Source: Plantibacter sp. Leaf314
GTDB lineage: Bacteria; Actinomycetota; Actinomycetes; Actinomycetales; Microbacteriaceae
DNA: 64,000 bases
NCBI RefSeq assembly: GCF_001423185.1
Contig: NZ_LMOB01000001.1
Location: 1,781,889 to 1,845,888 of the forward strand
Direction: 5' to 3'
This document shows, one piece after another, positions 32,821-43,515 of the stretch. Numbering within the stretch: position 1 is the first letter of the stretch; each line of letters opens with the position of its first letter. Made by a program: the position numbers and the translations under genes. The notes beneath the pieces are model-generated. The model had not been told where the DNA came from and did not search any database. It saw only the letters and a list, made by a program, of their open reading frames with translations.

Positions 32821-34095
32821 TCAGATCACTCCGTCGGCGCGGAGTCCGGCGATGCGCTCCGCGTCGTACCCGGCGAGCGCCGCGAGGACGTCGTCGGCGT
32901 GCTCCCCGATGCGGTTCGCGGGGCGGTCGGTCGTGGCCGGGGTGGCGCTCAGCTTGATGGGCTGGCCGAAGGAACGGAGCGTGCCGAAGGAACCGTAGTC
33001 GGTCTCGACGACCATGTCGCGTTCGGCGGTGCCGGGATCCTCGACGACCTCGCCGATGGTCTTCACCGCGGTGAGCGGCACGACGTCGCCGGCCAGTTCC
33101 TCCAGCTCGGCGCGGGTGCGGTCGGCGAACCAGGAGACGACGAGCGGCTTCACCCGTCGGGCGTAGACCTCCTCGTCGAAGCGCTTCCGCATGGTGTCGA
33201 TCTCGGGGTCGGCGATCGCCTCCGGAGTGCCGAAGAGCTCGCAGCTCGCCTTCCAGAGTTTGTCGGTGTAGGCGCCGAAGAACACCTGGCCGTCGGCGCA
33301 GGGGAACAGTTCGTAGGGGCGCACCCAGGCGTGCTCGTTGCCGGACGGGGAGGCCACGGTGCCGTCGACGGTGTAGTCGACGACGGCGGTCTCGGTCATG
33401 GCGATGATGCTGTCGACCTGGGCGACGTCGACGAGCTGACCGACGCCGGTGCGCTCGGCGTGCCGGAGGGCCGCGAGCGTGCCGATGACGCCGAACATGG
33501 TCGCCGAGAGGTCGCCGATGGTCACACCGACGCGGACGGGTGGCTGGTCGGCGTAGCCGTTCATCGACCACAGGCCACCGGCGGCCTGCGCCGTGTTGTC
33601 GAACGCCGGGCGACGGCTGCGCGAGCCGGTCTGCCCGTAGCCGGAGATCGCGGTGTAGACGAGCTTCGGGTTGATCTCGGCGAGCGCCTCGTAGGGCAGT
33701 CCGAGCTTCGCCATCGTGCCTGGGCGGAAGTTCTCGACGAGGATGTCGGCGCTCGCGACGAGGTCGCGCAGCACCTCCTTGCCCGCCTCGCTCGCGAGGT
33801 CGAGGGCGAGGCCGAACTTGCCGCGGTTGTACTGGCCGTAGTACCCGCTGAACTCCTCGTCGCCGTCGCGGAGGTAGGGCGGGAAGCCCCGCGAGACGTC
33901 GGGGTCGTTCGGGTTCTCGATCTTGATGACGGTGGCGCCGAGGTCGGCGAGCATCGAGGCGGCGTAGGGACCGGCGAGGACGCGGGAGAGGTCGAGGACG
34001 ACGACGCCTTCGAGGGAGCCGGGTGGGACGGCGAGTCGCTCGGTGGCCGCGAGGATGGCCGCGGTGTCGGCGCCGTTCGGCTGCTGCTGCTCGGT
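32821..34095 (-). CDS. CoA-transferase family III (CaiB/BaiF type)
   Basis: 424 aa. N-terminal LEGVVVLDLSRVLAGPYAAS, LADLGATVIKIENPNDPDVS, then NRGKFGLALDLASEAGKEV, and VGQLVDVAQVDSI carrying the probable active-site Asp of the family. These enzymes move CoA between dicarboxylic or branched acids. RBS AGGAGGACACGC before ATG 34095. It is the first gene of a pair with the MaoC-type enzyme. Donor and acceptor acids are unknown. Confidence 0.92.
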   Translation of the reverse strand, partial: TEQQQPNGADTAAILAATERLAVPPGSLEGVVVLDLSRVLAGPYAASMLADLGATVIKIENPNDPDVSRGFPPYLRDGDEEFSGYYGQYNRGKFGLALDLASEAGKEVLRDLVASADILVENFRPGTMAKLGLPYEALAEINPKLVYTAISGYGQTGSRSRRPAFDNTAQAAGGLWSMNGYADQPPVRVGVTIGDLSATMFGVIGTLAALRHAERTGVGQLVDVAQVDSIIAMTETAVVDYTVDGTVASPSGNEHAWVRPYELFPCADGQVFFGAYTDKLWKASCELFGTPEAIADPEIDTMRKRFDEEVYARRVKPLVVSWFADRTRAELEELAGDVVPLTAVKTIGEVVEDPGTAERDMVVETDYGSFGTLRSFGQPIKLSATPATTDRPANRIGEHADDVLAALAGYDAERIAGLRADGVI

Positions 34096-34304
34096 CATGC
34101 GTGTCCTCCTGGGCATCGGGCGTGCCGCGTTCTGGCGTCGCGGGAGCACCTTCGCCGTGCTGCATCCGTCTCGGTCAACGGTATCGGGCGCTGGAGGATC
34201 GACCCATGTGCGAACCGCACACGTCCGCCCGACTTCCATGGGCCGCGACTCCGGCCGACTCCCACCTCCCGCGGGCGCCAGGCACGCGTGCACCGAGGCG
34301 ATGA

Positions 34305-34326
34305 TAGGTGAGGCTAGGCTTACTTC
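34305..34326 (+). promoter_or_regulatory. DtxR/IdeR-like iron box on a leaderless promoter (fecCD)
   Basis: 19 bp at 34305-34323 match the DtxR/IdeR consensus at 14 of 19 positions (core AGGTGAGGCTA). The -10 TAGGCT (34316-34321) lies inside the box, 5 nt before ATG 34327. Binding of an iron-loaded repressor would block the promoter. Confidence 0.75.
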
Positions 34327-35337
34327 ATGCGCAGCGCGACCCTCCTCCGATCGAGACGCGCGCTCGCCGTCGGTTGCCTGGGTGCCGCCCTGCTCGTCAT
34401 CGCCCTCGCGAGCCTCATGCTCGGCAGCAACCTCATCAGTCCGGTGGCCGTCGTCACGGCCCTGTTCGACCCCGCCCAGGACACCGGTGCCGTCGTGTGG
34501 GGCTCGCGGGTGCCGCGCACCGTGCTCGGGATCCTCGTCGGCACGTGCCTCGGGATCGCCGGTGCGGTGATGCAAGGGCAGACCCGCAACCCGCTCGCCG
34601 ATCCCGGCCTCTTCGGCGTCTCGGCCGGGGCGAGCCTCGCCGTCGTCGTCGGCGTCTACGTGCTCGGCACGAGCTCGGTGGTCACCACCCTGTGGCTGGC
34701 GCTGCTCGGCGCCACCGTCGCCAGCGTCATCGTGTTCTCCGTCGCCGCACTCGGTCGCGGCCTCTCGAGCCCCGTGCCGCTCGCGATCGCCGGCACCGCC
34801 GTCTCGGCCCTGCTCGTCGCCCTCACCTCCTACCTGGTGCTGTCGGACGAGACGACGCTCGCGGCCTACCGCATCTGGGTGGTCGGCTCGCTCTCCGGGC
34901 GGTCGCTCACCGGGGTCGACGCCGCCCTCGTCTTCGCCGGACTCGGTCTCGTCTTCGCCCTCGCGAACGTGCGGTCCTTGAACGCCCTGGCGCTCGGGAC
35001 CGAACTCGCGAACGGGCTCGGCGAGAACCTCCTCCGGGCACGCCTCGTCGGGCTCGCGGCGATCACCCTGCTCACCGCGGCGGCCGTCGCGCTGACCGGC
35101 CCGATCGCCTTCGTCGGGCTCACGGCACCCCACATCGCCAGGACCTTCGTCGGCGGACATCACGGCTGGCTCCTCCCGGCGTCGGGACTCGTCGGGGCCG
35201 GCGTGCTGCTGGCCTGCGACGTGATCGGGCGCTTGATCGGCGGCACCGCCGAGGTGCCCGTGGGCGTCGTCCTCACCGTCATCGGTGGCGCGGCCTTCAT
35301 CATGATCGTGCGGCGCGGACGGATGGCCGAGCTGTGA
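34327..35337 (+). CDS. Siderophore ABC transporter permease (FecC/FepD type)
   Basis: 336 aa FecCD-family permease with about ten helices. Diagnostic parts: WGSRVPRTVLGILVGTCLGI, GAVMQGQTRNPLADPGLFGV, GPIAFVGLTAPHIARTFVGG. It moves ferric siderophores through the inner membrane together with the second permease. No ribosome-binding site precedes ATG 34327, which lies 5 nt after a -10 inside the iron box, so the mRNA looks leaderless and iron-repressed. Its stop overlaps the next start (GTGA). Confidence 0.93.
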   Translation: MRSATLLRSRRALAVGCLGAALLVIALASLMLGSNLISPVAVVTALFDPAQDTGAVVWGSRVPRTVLGILVGTCLGIAGAVMQGQTRNPLADPGLFGVSAGASLAVVVGVYVLGTSSVVTTLWLALLGATVASVIVFSVAALGRGLSSPVPLAIAGTAVSALLVALTSYLVLSDETTLAAYRIWVVGSLSGRSLTGVDAALVFAGLGLVFALANVRSLNALALGTELANGLGENLLRARLVGLAAITLLTAAAVALTGPIAFVGLTAPHIARTFVGGHHGWLLPASGLVGAGVLLACDVIGRLIGGTAEVPVGVVLTVIGGAAFIMIVRRGRMAEL

Positions 35338-36389
35338 GCGCCGTTCCGGAAGGCAGCCGCGTGTTCGGTCGCCTGTGGCGCGGTCGGGTCGCCGTCGTCA
35401 CGATCGTCTGCCTCGTCGTCGCGCTGGCGTTCGCGCTGCTCGGCATCGTCGCAGGGTCGTCCTCGCTGACGATCCCCGACGTGATCACCACCCTCCTCGG
35501 CGGCGGGACCGGCGGGCAGGAGCTCATCGTGTTCGAACTCCGCCTCCCCCGCGTCGTCGGCGGTCTGCTCGTCGGCGCGGCCCTCGGCCTGGCCGGGGCG
35601 CTCACCCAGACCTTCGCCCGCAACCCGCTCGCCACCCCGGACATCCTCGGCGTCACCTCGGGCGCAGCGCTCGGGGCCGTCGCAGCGATCGTCCTCGTCG
35701 GCGGCAGCTACTCCGTCGGTGCCGGCGCACTCAGTCTCGGACTGCCCGCCATGGCGGCGATCGGGGCGCTCGTGACCTCCGCGGCCGTCTACGCCCTGTC
35801 CTGGCGCGGCGGGGTCGACAGCTTCCGACTCATCCTCATCGGCATCGGCGCCACCGCGACGCTCGGCGGTATCACGAGCTACCTCATCGCCCGCGCGCAG
35901 ATCACCGAGGCGGCAGCGGCGGCGCAGTGGCTCGTCGGCAGTCTCTCCGGCATCTCCTGGTCGAGCGTGTGGCCGGTGCTCGTCGCGCTGGTGATCCTGA
36001 CGCCGATCGCGGTCCTGCAGACGAGCAGCCTCGACATCAGTCAGCTCGGCGACGAACTCTCCACCGGCCTCGGCGTCGCCGTCCAACGGCACCGGATCAT
36101 CGTCATCGCGTGCGCGGTCCTGCTCGTCGCCGCGGCCGTGTCCGCCGCAGGGCCGATCGAGTTCGTCGCCTTCGTCGCACCCCAGCTCGCCCGTCGGATC
36201 GCGCGCACCGGTCGTCCACCCCTGCTCGCCTCGGCGCTGCTCGGCGCCGTCATCGTGACGGGCGGCGACGCGCTCGTCCGCGGCGTCCTCCCGGGTGAGA
36301 TCCCGGTGGGCATCATCACCGCGATCGTCGGTGCCCCCTATCTCATCTGGCTGCTGACGCGCCGCAAGGAACGGGAGACCTCCGCATGA
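35334..36389 (+). CDS. Siderophore ABC transporter permease (FecD/FepG type)
   Basis: 351 aa. FRLPRVVGGLLVGAALGLAG-type start of the core (LRLPRVVGGLLVGAALGL), LTQTFARNPLATPDILGVTS and the GPIEFVAFVAPQLARRIART block with the ATPase-contact region. It starts at GTG 35334, which overlaps the preceding stop (GTGA). It ends in a basic stretch (LTRRKERETSA) overlapping the ATPase start (ATGA). It is the second half of the heterodimeric channel. Confidence 0.93.
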   Translation: MSAVPEGSRVFGRLWRGRVAVVTIVCLVVALAFALLGIVAGSSSLTIPDVITTLLGGGTGGQELIVFELRLPRVVGGLLVGAALGLAGALTQTFARNPLATPDILGVTSGAALGAVAAIVLVGGSYSVGAGALSLGLPAMAAIGALVTSAAVYALSWRGGVDSFRLILIGIGATATLGGITSYLIARAQITEAAAAAQWLVGSLSGISWSSVWPVLVALVILTPIAVLQTSSLDISQLGDELSTGLGVAVQRHRIIVIACAVLLVAAAVSAAGPIEFVAFVAPQLARRIARTGRPPLLASALLGAVIVTGGDALVRGVLPGEIPVGIITAIVGAPYLIWLLTRRKERETSA

Positions 36390-37228
36390 CCAAGCCCGCC
36401 ATGACCACGGAAGCGCACCCGGCTCCCGCCCTCGAGGCCCGCGGGGTCTCGCTCGCCTACGAGCAGACGGTGGTGTTCGAACAGCTCGACCTCCGCATCG
36501 AGACCGGGCAGGTGACGACCCTCATCGGTGCCAACGGCTGCGGCAAGTCGACCCTGCTGAAGGCGTTCGGTCGCCTGCTCACCCCGACCGCCGGCACCGT
36601 CGAGCTCGACGGCCGCGCCGTGCGCTCGATCCCGACCCGCGAGGTCGCACGCCGGCTGGCCATCCTGCCGCAGAAGCCGCTCACCCCGTCGGCGACGACC
36701 GTCCGCGACCTCGTCTCGCGCGGACGGCACCCGCACCAGAGCCTGCTCAAGCCGTGGACGTCCGCCGACACGATCGCCGTCGACGAGGCCCTCGCCGCCA
36801 CCGGCCTCGAGACACTCGCCGACCGCGACACCGCCTCGCTGTCGGGCGGGCAGCTCCAGCGTGCCTGGATCGCCCTGGTCCTCGCGCAGCGGGCGCCGAC
36901 GATCCTGCTCGACGAGCCGACGACCTTCCTCGACCTCAGCCACCAGCTGGACGTGCTCCGGCTCGTGCGGTCGATCAACCGTGAACGTGGCGCCACCGTC
37001 GTCATGGTCCTGCACGACCTCACGCTCGCCGGCCGGTACTCGGATCGACTCGTCGTCGTGGGCGGCGGTCGGATCATCGCCGACGGCACGCCGTGGGAGG
37101 TGCTCACGCCGGCCGTCCTCCGCGAGGCCTTCGACCTCGACGCCATCGTCATCCCCGACCCGAGCAGCGGTTCGCCCCTCATCGTGCCCGTGGACCCCGA
37201 CGACGCGATCGCGCTCGACGCCGAGTGA
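36386..37228 (+). CDS. Siderophore ABC transporter ATP-binding protein (FecE/FepC type)
   Basis: 280 aa. Walker A GANGCGKST near residue 50, SLSGGQLQRAWIALVLAQ signature, Walker B TILLDEPTTFLDL, and switch VLHDLTLAGRYSD. ILPQKPLTPSATTVRDLVSR is typical of the siderophore subfamily. It begins at ATG 36386, overlapping the permease stop. It energises uptake; the binding protein is encoded next. Confidence 0.94.
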   Translation: MTKPAMTTEAHPAPALEARGVSLAYEQTVVFEQLDLRIETGQVTTLIGANGCGKSTLLKAFGRLLTPTAGTVELDGRAVRSIPTREVARRLAILPQKPLTPSATTVRDLVSRGRHPHQSLLKPWTSADTIAVDEALAATGLETLADRDTASLSGGQLQRAWIALVLAQRAPTILLDEPTTFLDLSHQLDVLRLVRSINRERGATVVMVLHDLTLAGRYSDRLVVVGGGRIIADGTPWEVLTPAVLREAFDLDAIVIPDPSSGSPLIVPVDPDDAIALDAE

Positions 37229-37265
37229 TCCGGGCGATTCGGGGATTCCGATATCGATTCGTAAC

Positions 37266-37289
37266 TTAGGTTCGGCTATCCTAAGTATC
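37266..37289 (+). promoter_or_regulatory. DtxR/IdeR iron box on a leaderless promoter (binding protein)
   Basis: TTAGGTTCGGCTATCCTAA at 37266-37284 matches the consensus at 17 of 19 positions, with 7-bp arms ACTTAGG and CCTAAGT. The -10 TATCCT (37277-37282) is inside the box, 7 nt before ATG 37290. This gives the binding protein its own iron-repressed promoter. Confidence 0.87.
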
Positions 37290-38288
37290 ATGACGATCTC
37301 TTCACGCCTTCGCCGCGCCGCACTCGTGCTCGTGCCGGCGCTCGCCCTGGTCGGCCTCGCCGGCTGCTCCCCCACCGCCGCATCCGACGCCGACAGCAGT
37401 GGCGCTTGGAGCTACACCGACGACACCGGCACCACGGTCAAGCTCGACCAGCAGCCGAAGCGTGTCGCGAGCTTCGCCGACTACGCCCTCGGCCTGCACG
37501 GCAACGGCATCGACCCCGTCGCGGTCTTCGGTCGCGTCGACGTGGCGACCGACCCGCGTTTCGCCGACTACGACCTCGGCGACACCGCGATCGTCGGCAA
37601 CAGCTACGGCGAGATCGACCTCGAGGCGCTCGCCGAGGCCGCTCCCGACCTCATCGTGACCGGCCTCTACCCGACCGACCGCGAAGGCACCCTCGACCTC
37701 ACCGGCCCGTACTACGGGGTCGCCGACGTCGAGCAGCAGGAGCAGCTCGAGAAGATCGCTCCGGTCGTCGCCATCAAGGTCGGCGGCAAGGGCGCCGACG
37801 TCATCGCCTCGCTCAACAAGCTGTCCGAGGCGCTCGGAGCCGAGGAGGACACGATCGCCGCCGCCAAGGAGCGCTACGACGCCGCGGCCGCCGACCTGAC
37901 CGCCGCCGCGAAGGAGACCGACCTCGAGGTCACGCAGATGTACGCGGACGCCGACGGCGTCTACGTCGTGAAGCCGCAGGACGAGCCGGAGACCGAGCTC
38001 TACAGCGAACTCGGCGTGACGTACACGAACGCGAACCCGGACGGCTACTACTACTGGGACATCTACAGCTGGGAGAACGCGGCCCAGATGATGACGGGAG
38101 ACGTCCTCCTCGTCAACGTCGAAGGCTTCCAGCAGAGCGACCTCGAGGCCCAGGCTACCTTCGCCTCGCACCCGGCCCTCGTCGCCGGTCAGATCCATTC
38201 CTGGAACACCGCCGCCCTCGACTACACCTCGCAGGCGAAGCAGATGGAGAAGCTCGCCGGCGTCCTCCGCGAGTCGAAGGCGCTGTAA
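37290..38288 (+). CDS. Siderophore-binding lipoprotein (FecB/FepB-like)
   Basis: 332 aa. Lipoprotein signal with VGLAGC and acylated Cys26. Family III binding-protein fold with GTTVKLDQQPKRVASFADYA and the later IDLEALAEAAPDLIVTGLYP that contacts the membrane partner; a coiled-coil-like helix (AAAKERYDAAAADLTAAAKE) links the lobes. It captures a ferric siderophore outside the cell and delivers it to the preceding permeases. It has its own iron box and probably no 5' leader. Confidence 0.93.
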   Translation: MTISSRLRRAALVLVPALALVGLAGCSPTAASDADSSGAWSYTDDTGTTVKLDQQPKRVASFADYALGLHGNGIDPVAVFGRVDVATDPRFADYDLGDTAIVGNSYGEIDLEALAEAAPDLIVTGLYPTDREGTLDLTGPYYGVADVEQQEQLEKIAPVVAIKVGGKGADVIASLNKLSEALGAEEDTIAAAKERYDAAAADLTAAAKETDLEVTQMYADADGVYVVKPQDEPETELYSELGVTYTNANPDGYYYWDIYSWENAAQMMTGDVLLVNVEGFQQSDLEAQATFASHPALVAGQIHSWNTAALDYTSQAKQMEKLAGVLRESKAL

Positions 38289-38300
38289 CCCTCCCGATCC

Positions 38301-38357
38301 GCCCATGTGACCTCGACGCACCGAATCCCCATCGGAGTGTGTCGAGGGCACATGGGC
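38301..38357. terminator. Long hairpin terminator after the siderophore genes
   Basis: Arms GCCCATGTG (38301-38309) / CACATGGGC (38349-38357) continue inward as CCTCGAC / GTCGAGG and CAC / GTG, with one mismatch and one GT pair, giving about 21 pairs and a 15-nt loop. Confidence 0.75.
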
Positions 38358-38428
38358 GGTCCTCGTGGCAGCCGGTAGCCTCTTCAGGCGTCCGGGCCGT
38401 CCCGGTGCGCCCAACACGAAGGAGTGCC

Positions 38429-39790
38429 ATGGCCATCGACAGCGCGCGCGGAAGCGCACCCCGCGGAACGGACACCGTCCGAGGACAGAGCGACATCGAT
38501 CGCGACGGGCTCGACTCCCGGGTGCAACGCCGGCGGGCCATCCTCGCCAGCTCCGTCGGCACGGTCATCGAGTGGTACGACTTCACCCTCTACGGCCTCG
38601 CGTCGGCACTCGTCTTCGCCCCACTGTTCTTCCCGGGCGCCGGCGACCTCGCCGGGCTCCTCGGCGCGTTCGCCGGCTTCGCGGTCGGCTTCGGTGCACG
38701 CCCCATCGGCGGCCTCATCTTCGCCCACTACGGCGACAAGCTCGGTCGCAAACCCACGCTCCTCATCACGCTGCTCTTCATGGGCGTCGCGACCACGTTC
38801 ATCGGGTTGCTGCCCACCGCCGAGACCATCGGTGTCTGGGCGCCGATCCTCCTCATCGTCCTGCGGATCTTCCAGGGCATGGGATCGGGTGCCGAGTTCG
38901 CCGGCGCGATCACGATGGCGAGCGAGTCCGCCGACGTGAAGCACCGCGCGTTCGCCGCCTCCTTCCCCGGCGCCTCCGTCTACGTCGGCATGGCCCTCGC
39001 GACGACCGTGTTCGCCGTGGTGAGCGCGCTGCCGACCGAGCAGTTCCAGAGCTGGGGCTGGCGCATCCCGTTCCTCGCGAGCGTCGTCATCGTCGCCTTC
39101 GCGCTCTACTTCCGCCTGCGGGTGAAGGAGACGAAGGCCTTCGAGAGCGCCGAGGAGCGCGGTTCGACCAGCTCCGCGCCGCTCGTCGGCGCGATCCGCT
39201 CGCACTGGCGCGTGATCATCTGCGGGATGGCGCTGTTCGCGTTCGCGCTGCCGTGGGTCTACGTGGTGCAGGTGTTCTCGCTGTCGTACGTCACGGGCAC
39301 CCTGACGGTGAACCCGACGGAGGCGCTCATCGGCCTGATCGTCGCCGAGGTCCTCACCATCCCGACGGCGCTGCTCTTCGGCCGTCTCGCCGACCGCATC
39401 GGTCGGAAGCCGGTCCTCATGGGCGCCGCGATCTTCGGGGTCCTGTACGCGTTCCCGATGTTCCTGCTCTACAACACGGAGCAGTCGGTCGTCGTCGCGC
39501 TCGGCCTGATCCTCGGCCTGGCGGTCATCCAGGGCTCCACGATCGGCACCTCCGGAGCCCTGCTCGCGGAGATCTTCCCGACGTCGATGCGGTGGAGCGG
39601 CATCGCGCTCTCCCGCGAGATCCCGGCTGCGCTCGTCGGCGGGACGGTCCCCCTCGTCGCCACGGCCCTCGTCGCCGCGAGCGGCGGAGCCCCGTGGCTC
39701 GTGGCCGCGTACCTGCTCGTGCTCAGTGCGATCGGCATCGTCGGCATCGCGTTCCTCCCGGAGACCCTGCCGCGCAAGCAGCGGGACTGA
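38429..39790 (+). CDS. MHS-family MFS transporter (proline/betaine, citrate or shikimate type)
   Basis: 453 aa, 12 helices. The start of the core SSVGTVIEWYDFTLYGLASA is the metabolite:H+ symporter hallmark, with HYGDKLGRKPTLLITLLFMG and RLADRIGRKPVLMG as the two MFS loops. The substrate is probably an organic acid or betaine (family range). Site AAGGAGTGCC precedes ATG 38429. It is a monocistronic gene ending at a shared hairpin. Confidence 0.92.
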   Translation: MAIDSARGSAPRGTDTVRGQSDIDRDGLDSRVQRRRAILASSVGTVIEWYDFTLYGLASALVFAPLFFPGAGDLAGLLGAFAGFAVGFGARPIGGLIFAHYGDKLGRKPTLLITLLFMGVATTFIGLLPTAETIGVWAPILLIVLRIFQGMGSGAEFAGAITMASESADVKHRAFAASFPGASVYVGMALATTVFAVVSALPTEQFQSWGWRIPFLASVVIVAFALYFRLRVKETKAFESAEERGSTSSAPLVGAIRSHWRVIICGMALFAFALPWVYVVQVFSLSYVTGTLTVNPTEALIGLIVAEVLTIPTALLFGRLADRIGRKPVLMGAAIFGVLYAFPMFLLYNTEQSVVVALGLILGLAVIQGSTIGTSGALLAEIFPTSMRWSGIALSREIPAALVGGTVPLVATALVAASGGAPWLVAAYLLVLSAIGIVGIAFLPETLPRKQRD

Positions 39791-39806
39791 CGCGAGAGCC
39801 GGTTCC

Positions 39807-39840
39807 AGGAGCGGCCCGGCCTACCGGCCGGGCCGCTCCT
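39807..39840. terminator. Convergent terminator containing a stop codon
   Basis: Perfect 15-bp stem (AGGAGCGGCCCGGCC at 39807-39821 with 39826-39840) and a TACC loop. It ends the MHS gene on the plus strand and includes the last codons and stop of the ATPase gene on the minus strand. Confidence 0.87.
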
Positions 39841-40620
39841 CCTCGTCCCAGGTCATGCGGCGGCCCATCACGGGCACGGAGGCCAGGAGCTCGCGGGTGT
39901 ACGCGTCCTCGGGAGCGGCGAGGACCGTCGAGGTGGGGCCCGCCTCCACCACCCGGCCGGCCTGCATGACGCTCACCGAGTCGCACATGTAGTTGACGAC
40001 GGCGAGGTTGTGCGAGATGAACAGCACCGTGAGGTCGAGTTCGCGCTGCAGCTCGCGCAGCAGGTTGAGGACGACGCCCTGCACCGAGACGTCGAGCGCC
40101 GAGGTGATCTCGTCCGCGATGAGCACCTCCGGTTCGGCGGCGAGCGCCCGGGCGATCGTGATGCGCTGCCGCTGACCGCCGGAGAAGGCGGACGGCAGCT
40201 CCGAGGCGCGGTCCGGGTCGATCTGCACGCGTTCGAGGAGCTCGCCGACGCGTGACCGCTGCTCCGCGCGACTCCACGAGCGCCCGGTGGCGCGGGAGCC
40301 CTCGGCGATCGACAGGCCGATCGGCATGCGCGGGTCGAGTGCGGAGTACGGGTCCTGGAAGACGAGCTGCACGCGGCGTCTGGCCCGGCGGGCGGCGGCG
40401 GAGCGTCCGACGATGTCGGCACCGTTCAGGCGGATGCTGCCCGCCGTCGGGAGGACGAGTCCGACGGCCGCGGCCGCGACGGTCGACTTCCCGGAGCCCG
40501 ACTCCCCGACGAGTCCGTGGGAGGTGCCGGGGCGGACGGTGAGGTCGAAGCCGTCGACGGCCGTGTGGGCTGCCGCGCCGTGGCCGTAGCGGACGGTGAG
40601 GCCGGAGAACTCGAGACCGG

Positions 40621-40624
<4 letters not shown>
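39821..40624 (-). CDS. ABC transporter ATP-binding protein, DppF/OppF type
   Basis: 267 aa. Walker A GESGSGKST, VFQDPYSALDPRMPIG Q-loop, FSGGQRQRITIARALA signature, LIADEITSALDVSVQG Walker B with an unusual DEIT in place of DEPT, and FISHNLAVVNYMCD. It ends at TAG inside a terminator hairpin. The start ATG 40624 overlaps the stop of the upstream fused permease-ATPase gene by 4 nt. It is the second nucleotide-binding subunit of the same importer. Confidence 0.92.
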
Positions 40625-42468
<1,844 letters not shown>

Positions 42469-42472
42469 GGGC

Positions 42473-43513
42473 TCAGCCCTCCGTGATCGACGAGCGCGGA
42501 TCGATCGTCGCGAGTGCGACGTCGATGAGGAGGTTGAGGCCGAGGACGAGCATCGCGTACACGAGCACGATGCCCTGGATCATCGGGTAGTCCTTCGAGG
42601 TGATCGACGACACGATGCTCGTGCCGAGACCGGGGATGGCGAACACCGTCTCGATGAGCACGGTGCCGGCGACCATGCCCGTGAGGATGATGCCGCCGAT
42701 CGTGAGCGTCGACGTCACCATGTTCGGCAGCGCGTGCCGCAGGTAGACCAGGTGGGTCGGCAGTCGCTTGCTGCGGGCCGTCGTCATGTACGGCATCTCG
42801 AGGACGGCGAGCATCTCGACGTGCACGATGCGTGCCAGGTAGGCCATGGGGCCGACGGCGAGCGCGACCACCGGCAGGATCGCCTGGTCGAACGAGCCCC
42901 AACCGGCCGCCGGGAGGACCTTCAGGCCGATGCTGAACACGGCGATGAGGCCGACGGCGAGCAGCAGGCTCGGGATCGCGATGAGGACGCCGAGGAGCCC
43001 GGAGACCCCGAGGTCGGCGAGGCGGCGACGGCCGGTGCGCGAGGACACCGCGGTGGCGACACCGATGGGGAAGGCGCCGATCGCCGCGAGGAGGAAGGAC
43101 GCGACCGCGAGGGTGAGGGTGACCGGGAAGCGTTGCGCGATCGTGTCGGCGACCGGCCGCTGCGAACCGATCGCCGTGCCGAAGTCGCCGCGGAACAGAC
43201 CGCTGACGTAGTTGACGAACTGCTCCGGGACGGGCACGTTCAGGCCGAGATCGGCCCTGGTGCGCTCCACGAGCTCCGGCGTCGCGCTGTTCCCGAGGGC
43301 CGCCCGCACCGGGTCGCCCGGGACGAGCTGCACGATGAGGAACGTCGCGACGATGACGATGGCGAGGGAGACGAGCACCCGACCCAGTCGTCGGAGGATG
43401 AAGGACGTCCGCGGCGAGAGTCCGCCGAGGACACCACGACCCCCTCGACGCGCGACCGCCGGGCCGCCGGGGCCCGTGGCCTGTCCGGTGGTCACGGTCG
43501 AGGGGATCGCCAT
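42473..43513 (-). CDS. ABC transporter permease, DppB/OppB type
   Basis: 346 aa. Gly-rich N-terminus, then RRLGRVLVSLAIVIVATFLI, QLVPGDPVRAALGNSATPEL and RGDFGTAIGSQRPVADTIAQ: the DppB pattern. The final block SKDYPMIQGIVLVYAMLVLG is also standard. It starts at ATG 43513, two bases after the binding-protein stop, and is separated by four bases from the fused gene. Together these make a four-gene peptide-type importer. Confidence 0.92.
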   Translation of the reverse strand: MAIPSTVTTGQATGPGGPAVARRGGRGVLGGLSPRTSFILRRLGRVLVSLAIVIVATFLIVQLVPGDPVRAALGNSATPELVERTRADLGLNVPVPEQFVNYVSGLFRGDFGTAIGSQRPVADTIAQRFPVTLTLAVASFLLAAIGAFPIGVATAVSSRTGRRRLADLGVSGLLGVLIAIPSLLLAVGLIAVFSIGLKVLPAAGWGSFDQAILPVVALAVGPMAYLARIVHVEMLAVLEMPYMTTARSKRLPTHLVYLRHALPNMVTSTLTIGGIILTGMVAGTVLIETVFAIPGLGTSIVSSITSKDYPMIQGIVLVYAMLVLGLNLLIDVALATIDPRSSITEG

Positions 43514-43515
43514 GA

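Noticed and set aside
34308..36389. A single 693-residue protein joining both siderophore permeases
   Set aside because: The first 342 codons of this frame are a shadow. Each permease has its own frame and the second begins at GTG 35334.
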